Source of the DNA: Symsagittifera roscoffensis
Lineage: Eukaryota > Xenacoelomorpha > Acoela > Convolutidae
Assembly (NCBI RefSeq): GCF_963678635.1
Contig: NC_087063.1
Coordinates: 61,667,850-61,731,849, forward strand
Length of the DNA: 64,000 nucleotides
Reading direction: 5' to 3'
The notes under the pieces are model-generated. The model did no database searches. It was not told where the DNA came from and saw only the letters and a list, made by a program, of their open reading frames with translations. Position 1 is the first letter of the stretch; the number at the start of each line of letters is the position of its first letter. Made by a program: the position numbers and the translations under genes. Below are positions 45,323 to 55,071 of the stretch, piece by piece.

Positions 45323-45795
45323 AATGTTGATTGTTGGTATATATTTAGAGATAAATGTATTCCAATGATATTGTGTTTAATATCAGTGATATGGAATATT
45401 TGTTTAAATGGTTTATTTAAAATTTTATTTTGCTCTATTGTTCTTGTGGGGAGAAGAAAAAATTGAATTTTTCCATAGTTTACCAATGTTGATCCTTGTG
45501 CTGTTGCTAGTTTACTGGAGGTTTCAAGAGGTGTTAGTTTTGGGTGTAATGTTTTTATCTCATTCCATGTGGGAATGTTTATTATGTTTGATTCTGCTCC
45601 TGAATCAATTAAAAAATCAATTTCAAGATCTGGTGGTTGAAATTCTTTGTTTCTTGGACTTTCTAAAAGAAATGGTATTGTCCAAATTTTTTCATTGGGT
45701 TGTTCTTTTTGTATATTTTGATAGATGTGATTTGTATTCAAGCATTTTGTTTTGGCATTTTCATTGGATTGATTTGTAGTGTTGTGAAATTTCAT
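45319..45795 (-). CDS. Retroviral-type aspartic protease of the Ty3-like element
   Basis: The active-site motif LIDSGAESNI lies around residue 63, followed by LATAQGSTLVNYGKIQF, the flap and second strand seen in retropepsins. The preceding 55 residues are a polar linker. The ORF overlaps the RT-containing ORF by four bases in a TTTTGA context, with RT one base back (-1). Thus acidic ORF and RT share a frame while protease is out of it. It cleaves the Gag-Pol polyprotein during particle maturation in this family. Confidence 0.85.
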   Translation of the reverse strand: MKFHNTTNQSNENAKTKCLNTNHIYQNIQKEQPNEKIWTIPFLLESPRNKEFQPPDLEIDFLIDSGAESNIINIPTWNEIKTLHPKLTPLETSSKLATAQGSTLVNYGKIQFFLLPTRTIEQNKILNKPFKQIFHITDIKHNIIGIHLSLNIYQQSTF

Positions 45796-46345
45796 CTTTA
45801 GTGAAATTTTCTTTAATTATATGTAGAAAAGTTGAAAATAGTGTGATTTCATGTCGTACCTTTATATGTTTGGATGTCTCATTCGGTGAGATATGCGGGA
45901 TTGGGTTTTCATTTTCTAATATTGAAATATGACTATATATTATTGCAAAAACTTCATTAGTAAATATGGAGTTTGCTCTTTGTGAGTTATGATATTGTAT
46001 GCTTTTTATATATTCTGAGAATACTTTTGAAAATTCTAAATCAAGATCGTCTGTTTGAATTACATATTTGCGGTGATTCGGGTTTGGTGAGCTGAATTCT
46101 ATGGTGTAGATTCCGTATTGTTGTGTTAAGTTACATATATCTTTCAGATAGTGATCAATAATCTGTCTTTTTATTTTTACATCTGGGAACTCTGTTTTAT
46201 ATGGGCTAATTCCGGGTTCAAACAAATTTAGGAGGAAATTCTTGCAAAGATCATGTTGTCCTCTATTATCGGGTGCATCTACTAGGAAGGGGTAGATATC
46301 ATCGTCGTCTGGACTATCTTCACTTGGAGTGTGTGTTTGGCTCAT
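45761..46345 (-). CDS. Acidic ORF in the Gag position, unrecognised (194 codons)
   Basis: It begins MSQTHTPSEDSPDDDDIYPF and is followed by a mixed alpha-type sequence (LCKNFLLNLF, RQIIDHYLKDICNL, FSKVFSEYIKSI, LFSTFLHIIKENF). Its place directly before the protease is where Gag sits in gypsy-type elements, and its helical look would suit a capsid. However, no major homology region or zinc knuckle is visible. It overlaps the protease ORF by 35 bp in another frame, so protease may be made by frameshifting (+1 relative to this frame). Confidence 0.5.
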   Translation of the reverse strand: MSQTHTPSEDSPDDDDIYPFLVDAPDNRGQHDLCKNFLLNLFEPGISPYKTEFPDVKIKRQIIDHYLKDICNLTQQYGIYTIEFSSPNPNHRKYVIQTDDLDLEFSKVFSEYIKSIQYHNSQRANSIFTNEVFAIIYSHISILENENPIPHISPNETSKHIKVRHEITLFSTFLHIIKENFTKDEISQHYKSIQ

Positions 46346-46787
46346 TTTTTCGTTTAATGACTGTTAATAGGTAATTATCGATGTGTCTAATTGGTTGATT
46401 CCAATTATACAAGTGTACTGGTTTGTGTTTATATTGCTTTTTTATTCTTCTTTTTCCTCTTTTTGATGAATTTGAAGTTGTTTCTGAGTCGGAAAAATAT
46501 AATTGATCGTGAATAGGACAATTTTTTTCGATGGATTCTTTTAATTTATAAAGTTCGTCTAAATTGCTGACTTCTGATTCTGAGAATGCGTTTCTATTTT
46601 TGGAAAATCTTTTTCGTGTTATTTGTCTTTGTTTAGTTATTTTTTTCCTTTTTAGTGTTTGTCGTTTTGTTCTGATCTATCCAACTGTTTGTGTGTGTGG
46701 TGTGATTACAAGGTCGTATTTTTTGTTATCTATTTCACAGTTGTGCAAAACGATTGTTTGTTTGTTTCCTAGATTTTTAAATGACAT
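46320..46787 (-). CDS. Basic ORF of the Ty3-like element with one in-frame TAG
   Basis: The frame starts at ATG 46787, meets TAG at 46679-46677 after 36 codons, and then stays open for 118 more codons to TGA at 46322-46320. Just after the TAG comes a strongly basic stretch (KRQTLKRKK, KQRQITRKRF), with a second one (KRGKRRIKK) further on. This could be RNA-binding, nucleolar-targeting or nucleocapsid-like. It overlaps the next ORF by 26 bp. The TAG could be a true readthrough site, a mutation or a sequence error. I recognise no domain and see no CCHC zinc knuckle. Confidence 0.45.
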
Positions 46788-47304
46788 AAGGTTTAGGATG
46801 ACGGATGCAAAAAGTTGTTAGATGATTTCTATTTTCTTAAATTGTTAGTCCTTACGATTTTTTGGTTAGCTTAACCTGGGTCTATTTGTTCAGGGTTGGA
46901 GAGAAAAGTATATCGATTCCGAAGAATGATTTTTTACTTTCACGTGGCTAGTATAAGTTAAGGTGTTAACTTACTTAATCTTACTTAGGGGTAGTGATTG
47001 TGTTCAAGGGTCGGAGAATAGTAAATCGATCCACAAAGTTCAGGTATAATTAGAACGCGAGTAGTTCGTTAGATACTATTTTAAACTTACTAAGTCTAAG
47101 ATTTATCCTGGGTCTGGTAAGAGGAGGGTTCAAGTGAAGGATGAATAACCGAAGTTCTTCACTGTTTATCCTAATTTGAATGATTAGTTTTGTTCAAAAA
47201 TTTCTATTAGTCTTGGGTTTTTTGAAAGGGTTGGATAGTGAATCGACGTTTGAGGTCGTTAGACACTAGCTAAGTGGGTGGGGGAGAACAAAATTGTTCT
47301 TTTT

Positions 47305-47391
47305 GATCCAAGGATAGGCCTTGATGATCAAGTTTTTTAAATTTAATTAAATAGAAAATTAATTAAGATCCAAGGATAAGCCTTGATGATC
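47305..47391 (-). repeat. 25 bp direct repeat in the element's 5' leader
   Basis: GATCCAAGGATAGGCCTTGATGATC at 47305 and GATCCAAGGATAAGCC...TGATGATC at 47367 are 62 bp apart. The rest of the leader, 46800-47700, has no clear ORF. It also carries three loosely similar blocks around ...GGGT[CT]GGAGA...ATCGA (46890, 47010, 47225), perhaps structured packaging or leader RNA. Confidence 0.6.
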
Positions 47392-47716
47392 TGATTTTAA
47401 AATTAAGTGAATTTAAGTTTAAAATGGTTTAAATTTATTTAAGAAAAGATTTAGCGTTTTAATGATATTAGTGAGCTTATGATTGCTGTTATGTTTTAGG
47501 TGATGAAGCTGGGACAACTGATGATTTTATGATTACTAACAGTTTATTGTCATGCTACTAATTTTTGTTTTGATTTTCAATAAATATTTTCCAAACATGT
47601 TTTATATAATACTGCAGAATTTTAGGAAAACGATCTGAGATCTTTTTATCAATCGTTATTGTATATTATTATTTTTCTTTAGCGCCTGAAATGATCATGA
47701 AGATTGACTTCAAGGT

Positions 47717-47950
47717 TTAAGTTTGCAAATGAAAATCTAAATTCATTGCTAATAAAATTCTAAAAATAAAAGTTTGTGTTGGCTTTTGCCGTACTATCAG
47801 ATAACTATTTGGTAAGTTTCTACTTTGTCGTATGTCGTCTCTGGTTCGAGGTCTTCTTCCAATTCCGGGTAGTTCTATTATCGTTCGGAATATTGGCTCT
47901 GATCTATTGAGTTGTAGAGACATTTCGATTAAATTATCGTCGTGTAACAT
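47717..47950 (-). CDS. Leader ORF of the Ty3-like element, unknown (77 codons, open from the LTR)
   Basis: The frame starts at ATG 47950 and is open upstream through the PBS into the LTR, with a stop near 48064. It encodes LHDDNLIEMSLQLNRSEP, then ELPGIGRRPRTRDDIRQSRN and a hydrophobic tail. Composition looks protein-like rather than random AT, unlike the next 900 bp. It could be a spliced leader exon or the start of Gag. I do not recognise the sequence, and no donor site stands out. Confidence 0.4.
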   Translation of the reverse strand: MLHDDNLIEMSLQLNRSEPIFRTIIELPGIGRRPRTRDDIRQSRNLPNSYLIVRQKPTQTFIFRILLAMNLDFHLQT

Positions 47951-48017
47951 TTTAAAAATGTTTTGTCTAAATTCTAATCTATTTTTGGTTAATTCTAAGC
48001 TATTAAGGTCTTGTTCG

Positions 48018-48035
48018 AGACTTATGGTCGCACCA
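48018..48035 (-). promoter_or_regulatory. Candidate primer-binding site of the Ty3-like element
   Basis: Two bases inside the 5' LTR the minus strand reads TGGTGCGACCATAAGTCT. A PBS normally begins TGG, pairing with the tRNA CCA end, and lies 0-3 bases from the LTR. The complementary plus strand ends CGCACCA and is preceded by TTCGAGAC, resembling a T-loop, as a tRNA 3' end would. I cannot name the primer tRNA; the spacing from the T-loop is one base short of canonical. Confidence 0.6.
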
Positions 48036-48037
48036 GA

Positions 48038-48448
48038 TGAGTTATAACCGATGGTCTTAACTCATAGAGTAATTTCGGATAGGGTACACCGTCTGCTCGT
48101 CACGCTATCTTATTTTCGGCCGGATAGATTCGTGCAACTTCTTAGTCTAATACCGATCCTAATCTTACTCTTATACTATTCTAGTCTCAGGTTGTTTAAC
48201 TAGTCTCTGCTAGGCTCAATAGATCTAGGGTATACTGGTTTATTGCGGCTGCTGAAGTTCTCTTGGAGAGGCAACTAATTTCTAAGTTAATTTCAAATCT
48301 CTCTGGTGCTGAAATTACAAGTAATTTCAGCACTTACAAATAAGTGGGTTGTTAGTTAGATGGATCATGATTGGTTAATATTAAATACTTTACAGTGGTA
48401 AAATATCTAATTTATCCAATCATAAAATGTAGTTTAGATCAGGTTCCA
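48038..48448 (-). repeat. 5' LTR of the Ty3-like element (411 bp)
   Basis: Partner of 31942-32352 with 99.3 percent identity and no indels. On the minus strand it must carry the promoter and the R region; I cannot define U3/R/U5 borders by eye. The target duplication GTTT follows at 48449. Confidence 0.95.
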
Positions 48449-48452
48449 GTTT
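48449..48452 (+). repeat. Target-site duplication (GTTT), right copy
   Basis: Matches 31938-31941 directly outside the opposite LTR. Confidence 0.8.
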
Positions 48453-49299
48453 GAAAACAAAATTTTAATTCGAGCTACTTATACAAAACACTCATTGTGA
48501 CTTTGGTTTCTTTTCTGTGAGAAGGTTTTGTCTGGACTGCGTTAAAAACAATAAGGAAAATGGTTTGCTTGGTTCTGTGACTAAGTGGTCCTGCGACTAA
48601 AGATACACAAAAATTTCTTTTCCTTCCTTTTTAATATTTTTATTTTTGTCCCAAGTGAAACAAAATATCAAATTTCAAACATAAAAAAGAGAAAAAGATC
48701 GATCAAAATTATTGCAAGGCGTGTAGCTGGCTGAAACATTTTTTTTGAGTCCATGAAAGCAGAGTGAAACCGAATTTTTTCAAATTTCATAGAAAATTCT
48801 GTTGCTCTGAGTCGATATCGATCTTTGTTCCACCCTAAGATCAGTTGTTGCGCAAACAGTAAACTTATCCCACCACAGTGATTAACTAAAATTATAAAAA
48901 ACGAAAGAAGTTTAAACACGGGATAAAATTCTTCGCAATTGTTTCACTAAATTTTTTGTTAGTTTTTAAGTAAAAGCAAGAAATCGTTGAAAGTAAGAAA
49001 CTAATATAAAAAGCTACAATGAAGTTGTTTAGATTGAACAAGAATTCAGGTTATCAATTACTTTTGTCTAATATAGTCTGAAAAGTAGTAACTCAGAAAA
49101 TTTTCGCAATACTGAAACATGTTTTGGAATAGTTTTGGAAGTCTGAATCAGTACGAATGGAGCTTCGAAATCATAGTTTTTGATTCCCAGCGATATTTTA
49201 AATGCCTTAAAGTATTTGGAAACAACACACTTTGCGTTACCCGCATCCAGATTCAAGCGTTGATAATTGTTTATATTACGATCTTAGTACCAGTCTTAC

Positions 49300-50190
49300 T
49301 AAAATTGAGAAACAATCGATTTTAATCAATTAATAAGCGATTATAATCTCTCTTTTTAAAATCAATTTATAATTAATTATATTACATTATAACCGGTTAT
49401 AATCAATTATTTTTTTCGTCTATATTTTGATACAATTATAATCAATTACAATTGATTGTAATCCATTATTTTTAATCAAAATTTCAATTAATTAATTTTG
49501 CACATAAGTCCATTATAATCGATTATAATTGATTATAATCCCTTGTTTGTCCTTTTTGTGTTCGAAGTTGCATCTAAATTGCTTATATTTTATGCTTTTT
49601 GTAGACGTTGATTCCTATGAAAAATGAGATTTTTTTTAAAGTTTTCCAATCAATTCAAACTTATCAGGTTTTTTTTGCATTTCTTCCCCATTAGAGTTGT
49701 TTTTTGATGCATAATTTAAGCTTTTTTACCCACCCAAAACATCAGCAAATTGATTTAGTTTCATGAATGATTCGGAAATTTTTATTTTTATCTACCGCGG
49801 GAACCTTTCTACTAATATGAAAAGATCTCTGTGAAACTTTTGTTTCGTGGTAAAACTTTGTGTTCAGATGAACCAAAGGGTTCAAGAGATCTCTTTTCTA
49901 GAGATTTTCTTATTGACACAAAATTAATAACCCATAAGTAATATTTCGAGTATTTTTTTTGAATTGTTAAAATTTTGGCAAAATCAGAGATTATAATCAA
50001 TTATAATTGATATTAAGGGTTTTTTGTAAGAATTATAATCAATTATAATCGATAATAAGAGATGATAATCTCTTGGAAAAAATCACGATTATAATCGTTT
50101 ATAAATCCTTCAAACACCAAATTTTGGTAATTATAATCAATTATAATTGTCAAAAAATCATCATAATAATCATTTATAATCTATTACTTA
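49300..50190. repeat. Palindromic AT-rich repeat block (TTATAATCGATTATAA type)
   Basis: Many copies of TTATAATCAATTATAA, TTATAATCGATTATAA and close variants occur, concentrated at 49330-49540 and 49985-50190. Each unit is self-complementary, so the stretch can form many small cruciforms. About 440 bp of ordinary AT-rich DNA lies between the two clusters. No coding content. Confidence 0.75.
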
Positions 50191-51440
50191 CGCCTAAATA
50201 TGCGGGTAGGTTTTTCTACTCATTTTCATGAACGTGCTAGGAATCAAAACAAGTTATTTAGGTTCGAGTATAGTTCTCATTCACAAAAATGCAATTTGTT
50301 GGAATAATTATTGATGATGAAAAACGCTTTGTTGTTATAAAAGGTCAAAGCCATAATATCACCTTTAAAAAATTTTTCTTCTGCAATCATTTATTGATAA
50401 TTGTAGCTGGTTCAAAAAGAGACGCTTTAGTCAAATTGATCGACTATTTTTTTCCTGAATAATATCAGTCAATTGATCAGTCTCAGCATGTAAGCCTGTT
50501 TTTTTTGAGCGCGGAGAATTATTTAAAACTCCAATAATCTGAAGCAATCATCCGAAACTTAAGAAGGTGATGCAGGCGAAGCAAAAGAGATACATGCAGG
50601 ACAATAATTTTATTTGCAAGAAAAATCTACTTTATGAATGCCATAATTGAAAAAACAATACAAAGAAGCTTTATAAAGTTTGTAAAAGAGTTTTTGTAGT
50701 TTTCCTCCACCATTTTTTAAACAAGAAAAATGAAATAAAAAAATGCGCTCAAAAAATTTTTGAAAAAAAAAATTAAGTTCATTAAATAGACAATGAGGGC
50801 TGTTTGATGAGTAGAAAATTTCTATTAATTGCTCTCGCATAACTATAAGGTAAATCAACAAAAATCATTAAAAAAAGGTAGAATTAATTATCCAAAAAAT
50901 TCACGTTCCAAAAACTATTATAATAACTTAACCGACACTAAAAATAGTTGGAGTTTAAAAGACCTCATATCGTTAGTTTCGTTGAAGTAAAAAAAAGAAT
51001 GAAATTAGTAGAATTGTTTTTGTATAAGAAAATGGAGCCAACAAAATTTTACCTTCACCAATTACAGCGAACAAAAACGTTAAAAATCAATCAATTTACG
51101 TTTCATTAGAAATAGAATTTACAAAATAAGGAAACGTAAAACAAAATAAAAACCCAGAAACAGAACAAAAAAAGACGCCTTTATTGGAAAAAAAAACAAA
51201 AACAAAAAAACCAATCCTTCAAGTGTAATTAATTTCTCTTTTTACTACTAAGCAAGTATAACCAGCTTCTGTGCCATTCGCACAGGTTATTTCAAACATC
51301 GATTCAAGTGCAAAAAGAATTTTTTAATTAAAAACAATAAAAAATGTTAAACTGAATTAAAGGACAGTCAGAACATGTAAAGAAATGTCTGATATGACCA
51401 GCCTTGTTTTCTTTTCTTACCAGATTTACAAAGCAAGGGG

Positions 51441-51981
51441 AACAAGACTGCTAGTATCCAGGCGAAGCTCTGAATGTTCCGACTGCCTTTTAAGGTTTAT
51501 GGAGCAGTAATAACCTAAATACCATTAACAAATTAAATGTAATAAAAAAATGAAATTTTTTTCTTTTGAAAATTTGATTTTTTTCCATCAAAATCAATCC
51601 CCACACGCCATATAAACTACAGAAGAATAGATTTTGCTCCTTGTAACAAATCATTTATGGCAAATAAGCTTCTTTCGTCCAATTTGGAACGATTTCTAAG
51701 ACGGATTAAATCTCCGCTTACGCGCTTTAATAGCGCGAACTATATCGCGGGTTAATTGTACCAAATTGGCCAAAATGGCAATCTTTAAACCCCCATAACT
51801 TCACAAAAAATCATCACAGGTGAAATAGTTTTCCAAATTTAAGATCAAGATCACAATAACTTCTGAATGATATTTAAAAAATTCCGTCAAAAATGGCTAG
51901 TTAAAAAGTCGAAATTTGTCTAAAAAAAAACCCACCCCGAGCAGAAACATTCCTTTACTTTCGCATCGAAAGTCGGAACAA
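51441..51981 (-). mobile_element. Repeat family A, copy 3, reversed (541 bp)
   Basis: AACAAGACTGCTAGTATCCA ... GTTCCGACTGCCTTTTAAGG at the left; TTTCGCATCGAAAGTCGGAA at the right. It is closely similar to the reverse complement of 52344-52870 throughout, including TCCGCTTACGCGCTTTAATAGCGCGAACTATATCGC. Confidence 0.8.
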
Positions 51982-52343
51982 TAAACTAACGCAAACACAG
52001 TGTAAGAGTTTAAACTCAAAACTAATCCAGACTCAGACAACTCATATCCATCTTTCCGTAAATCATATGAATCGGATTTTTAAATCATTCGCAACCATAT
52101 ATCATGTGACGAATTTTCGAAGTTTTTTGTTTTGCTCAAAAAATCACAACTAGGTTATTGATATTCTGATGTGTCTTGATATTAACTGCCTTTTCTTACA
52201 GTGAAAAAGCGGTTGATAATCCGCATCTAGCGGTTGATAATACGCTGTGCTGCTAAATTTAGCCAAGATACTCAATTCAAGTTAGAAGTCTCGATAGAAA
52301 TGTGGAACAAATTAATATTTTTGCGCTGAGAGGTTCGAACTAA

Positions 52344-52870
52344 TTGTTCCGACTTTCGATACGAAAGTAACGGAAAATTTGTGCTCGGGTGGGTTTTTTT
52401 TTCTCCAGACAAATTTCGACTTTTTAAATTGCCATTTTTGATGAAATTTTTTTATATCATTCAAAAGGCATTGTTGTCCTGAGACCTGAGAAGTTATTTT
52501 ACCTGTGATCATTTTTTGTGAAGTTATGGGGGTTTAAAGACTGCCCTTTTGACCAATTTGGGACAATTAACGCGCGATATACTTCGCGCTATTAAAGCGC
52601 GTAAGCGGAGATTTAATCCGTTTTAGAAATCGCTCCAAACTGGTTGAAAGAAGCTTATTTGCCATAATTGATTTGTTACAAGGAGCGAAATCTATTCTTT
52701 TGTACTTTATATGGCGTCAAGGGGTGATTATTTTCATAGAAAATTTCTAATTTAAGAAAAAAAAATTCCTTTCATTTTTTTACATTTAATTTTTTAGGTT
52801 ATTACTGCTCCATAAACCTTAAAAGGCAGTCGGAACATTCAGGGCTTCGCCCTGATACGAGCAATATTGT
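52344..52870 (+). mobile_element. Repeat family A, copy 4 (527 bp), the best-preserved ends
   Basis: It starts TTGTTCCGACTTTCGATACG with hairpin ACTTTCG-ATA-CGAAAGT and ends GCAGTCGGAACATTCAGGGC-TTC-GCCCTGATACGAGCA, where CAGGGC/GCCCTG forms a second hairpin. GTTCCGAC near the start and GTCGGAAC near the end are inverted copies. It lies 360 bp from copy 3 in opposite orientation. It encodes no protein. Confidence 0.82.
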
Positions 52871-52979
52871 TTTACTTTATTGCTAATACATATTGCACAC
52901 TGATTTCTGCGATATGGAATTTTTTATAATGAAAAATCAAAAGGAATGAATGACTCATTTTAATAGATCGATAAGAAAA

Positions 52980-53250
52980 CCGGGCGGTTTCAGAGGGGGG
53001 CTCGAGTATTCCCTTTGGTACCATTTTATGACACCCGCTTTCGTCCGTAGAACCCAAAAAATATTTTTCTTTTATGTTCTTTTTCTTCGCCAATTTTCCT
53101 CAAGGGCCGAAATTTTTAGCCTAAATAGGGTCTTTGTAGTGTTCTGTGCAATCTTGGAAAATCAATTTGGTCAACTTGAACAAAAACGACAAAATTTTTG
53201 GAAATTTTTGAAGTGCTGCCCCCTTGAGAAAATCTTAGATTCCCCTCTCC
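52980..53250 (-). mobile_element. Degenerate reversed copy of MITE family C
   Basis: Read on the minus strand it gives GGAATCTAAGATTTTCTCAA, a G-rich run, AAAATTTTGTCG, AAATTGATTTTCCAAGATTG and AACACTACAAAGACC. These follow the order of the left half of the element at 28022. The overlapping 128-codon forward ORF is not a gene. Confidence 0.45.
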
Positions 53251-54540
53251 CCCTGCAAGAGTGCCAAAAGGATCTCAAGAAATCTACCAGTCCAATCAGC
53301 AAGCCATTTGTATCGCAGCAAAATGTCAATTTTTGAAAAGCAGAATGGTTTTTGAAATTGCACCGTGAAGTCAGTTAATTTTGCAGTTATTTGTGTCATC
53401 TTACATTATTAAAACTTTAGCGTAATGTTACTCACTCTCGAAATCAGTTTGACTCATTTTTAATGAACCTCCTCTAGGTTTTCAATGAATCTTCAAGGAA
53501 CGCTTCGTGTAATCGTCTCTAGAAAAAAGAATTTGAAACCAGCGGCTTAATTACTTTTCTGTTTAGCGCACTGTCTTCATGCCCATTGCGGCACAGGCCA
53601 CGATTGGAGTGAGTTAATGAACGCCGTTCAACTGGTCGAAGATGAGGATACGCATCGCTTAACCTAACCCTATTTAAACAAGTTTGAGGGCATAGCCAAC
53701 AAAACTAATAGTACTGCGGAGAGAAATTGAATACCGCGGTTATCTAAATCGGCTCCTTATAATTCGATCGGTTGAACTGTGGACCCGAGATGTGACTCAT
53801 GATTACTTTATTAGTCCGAGTGTGAACATCCGAATAAATTGCACTGACCCTTTTATGCTCATGACTTTTTCTCTGCCCCTGCTCTGTTTTCATAATTTGA
53901 TCTATCAAGTTTAAAACCATAATGCTTTTAGTTGTAAGTTTGGATTATGGTTATGGTCTTGAAGTGGAACTTTTTTTAATTTTACGTCAGCCAATAAGTT
54001 TCCCCAGTTTCTCCAAAACTGAAAAAGGCCCTAGACGTAAAAAAAACTGCTCTTTTGTGACAGTTTTCGGAACGTTTCAACCAAAAAGAAGCTATGAGGT
54101 TTCTTTGACGCACTCACGCAAAAAGTAGTATCCACTGGCGACTTTTTTTTAGAGTTGGATAGCTAACAGCAGGTGTTCTAAAATAGCATCAAAAAGACAT
54201 CCTTTAGGTTTGGTAGGCAGTTAAATTCCTGAAAAGAGGGTCTTCCACCAATATTCTATTACTATCTCAAAATCTGGCTAAATTCGGGAGGTGTATTGCT
54301 TGATCAATTGTCAACCCCCTTTCTGAAGTATAAGGCATTATATTCATTTCTTTCAGAAAGCTAAAGAAGCGATTAGTACTTAATTCAGCGAATCATCCAT
54401 GTTAAACTCACGCAGCTTAAATAGTTTTAACTTAGTACAAATTCATTAACTCTAGTTATAACTTCACGGTACAAAAATTCAATATGACTAGTTATTGAAG
54501 TTCGGTGAAAGTTGAATTTTCTAAATTTGAGTTTTTGCAG

Positions 54541-54844
54541 ACGGTACGGAGATCAACAACTACATCTGGATATTTCCCGACATCAGTTTTTCGGACGATC
54601 CTAGCATCATGCGTCATCTACCTCTCGGCTCCATATCTTTCTACTCGGCTCTCAAGGACGACCCATCCGATGTAGTTTCGGCTTTAACTGAGGTCGTAAT
54701 GGGAGCAGCCGAGTCGGCTCGGAAGAATCTAGAAGTACTTGGTGATTTGAGCGGAGAACCAGTGCGACCGGAAATAAATACCTTGACGTGTCTAAGAGAC
54801 CAGGACATTCAAACACATGTGAAGCAGGGGCAAGAACTGCTAAG
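54541..54844 (+). CDS. NMDA receptor GluN1-like subunit, exon 5
   Basis: Acceptor TTTTTGCAG|AC enters in phase 1; donor CTAAG|GTCAGC leaves in phase 2. It encodes GTEINNYIWIFPDISFSDDP, then LPLGSISFYSALKDDPSDVV, SALTEVVMGAAESARKNLEV and a tail ending HVKQGQELLR. GluN1 has in this place 'G-x-x-Y-x-W-[LI]', 'G-[IL]-I-[GS]' and the long helix 'D-A-V-x-x-V-A-x-A-[VA]'. The last residues join exon 6 to give LLR|VLKQSSF, mirroring the conserved 'K-R-V-L-x-x-S' helix. The frame closes just beyond the donor. Confidence 0.87.
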
Positions 54845-55071
54845 GTCAGCCAGCCCACCACTTATTGTTATTTTTCAAAATTCGGGTACCTAGTAACGAT
54901 ATCCCCCCATGAAGAAGTAAATCAACGGTTAAGCATACCAGAGTTTAATACCTAGTAACGTATATTCCCCCTTTGGCAAAAAGGGGATATAGTTAAGGAG
55001 ATCCAGAAATTGAAACAATAGGTTGAAAAATTAAAAAACTTCATGAGGTCATCTGACTTGAATAATTGCAG
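54845..55071 (+). other. Intron 5 of the receptor gene (227 bp)
   Basis: Donor GTCAGC, acceptor AATTGCAG. More than half of it is a 120 bp MITE (54885-55004). Confidence 0.7.
54885..55004 (+). mobile_element. MITE related to family D (120 bp) inside intron 5
   Basis: The left end reads GGTACCTAGTAACGATATCC; the right end, reversed, reads GGATCTCCTTAACTATATCC. An internal ACCTAGTAACGTATATTCCC repeats the left end. The GGATC...TTAACTA end is shared with the element at 21139-21290. Confidence 0.55.

Larger units (their letters stand above)
31942..48448 (-). mobile_element. Env-bearing Ty3/gypsy-type LTR retrotransposon, 16,507 bp, nearly identical LTRs
   Basis: The element is complete from LTR to LTR. 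Both LTRs are 411 bp, offset by exactly 16,096 bp, and differ at 3 positions. Termini are TG...CA and the flanking GTTT is duplicated (31938-31941, 48449-48452). On the minus strand the order is 5' LTR, PBS, leader ORF, basic ORF, acidic ORF, protease, RT, RNase H, integrase, small membrane ORF, Pro-rich ORF, envelope, 602-codon ORF, long 3' tail, 3' LTR. Integrase after RNase H places it with Ty3/gypsy-type elements. At 16.5 kb it is about twice the usual size for gypsy-type elements, owing to about 7 kb of extra genes after integrase. Several frames are broken, so this copy is probably not autonomous as written. A relation to the retrovirus-like elements described from larvacean tunicates is plausible but untested. 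Confidence 0.92.
29346..54540 (+). other. Intron 4 of the receptor gene (25.2 kb), hosting the Ty3-like element
   Basis: Donor GTAAGT, acceptor GTTTTTGCAG. It holds repeat fragments (30390-30490, 30621-30672, 31471-31610), the 16.5 kb minus-strand retrotransposon (31942-48448), a palindromic AT block (49300-50190), two family A copies (51441-51981 reversed, 52344-52870 forward) and a reversed family C fragment (52980-53250). The intervals 48453-49300, 50200-51440 and 53340-54540 show nothing I can name. Confidence 0.6.

Noticed and set aside
45408-45779. 123-codon plus-strand ORF, Leu/Phe-rich
   Set aside because: Antisense shadow of the protease gene.
52950-53336. 128-codon forward ORF
   Set aside because: It overlaps a degenerate reversed copy of MITE family C.
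53560-53690. GC-balanced stretch looking like a small structured RNA
   Set aside because: No match to 5S rRNA, spliceosomal snRNA or spliced-leader motifs that I could support.
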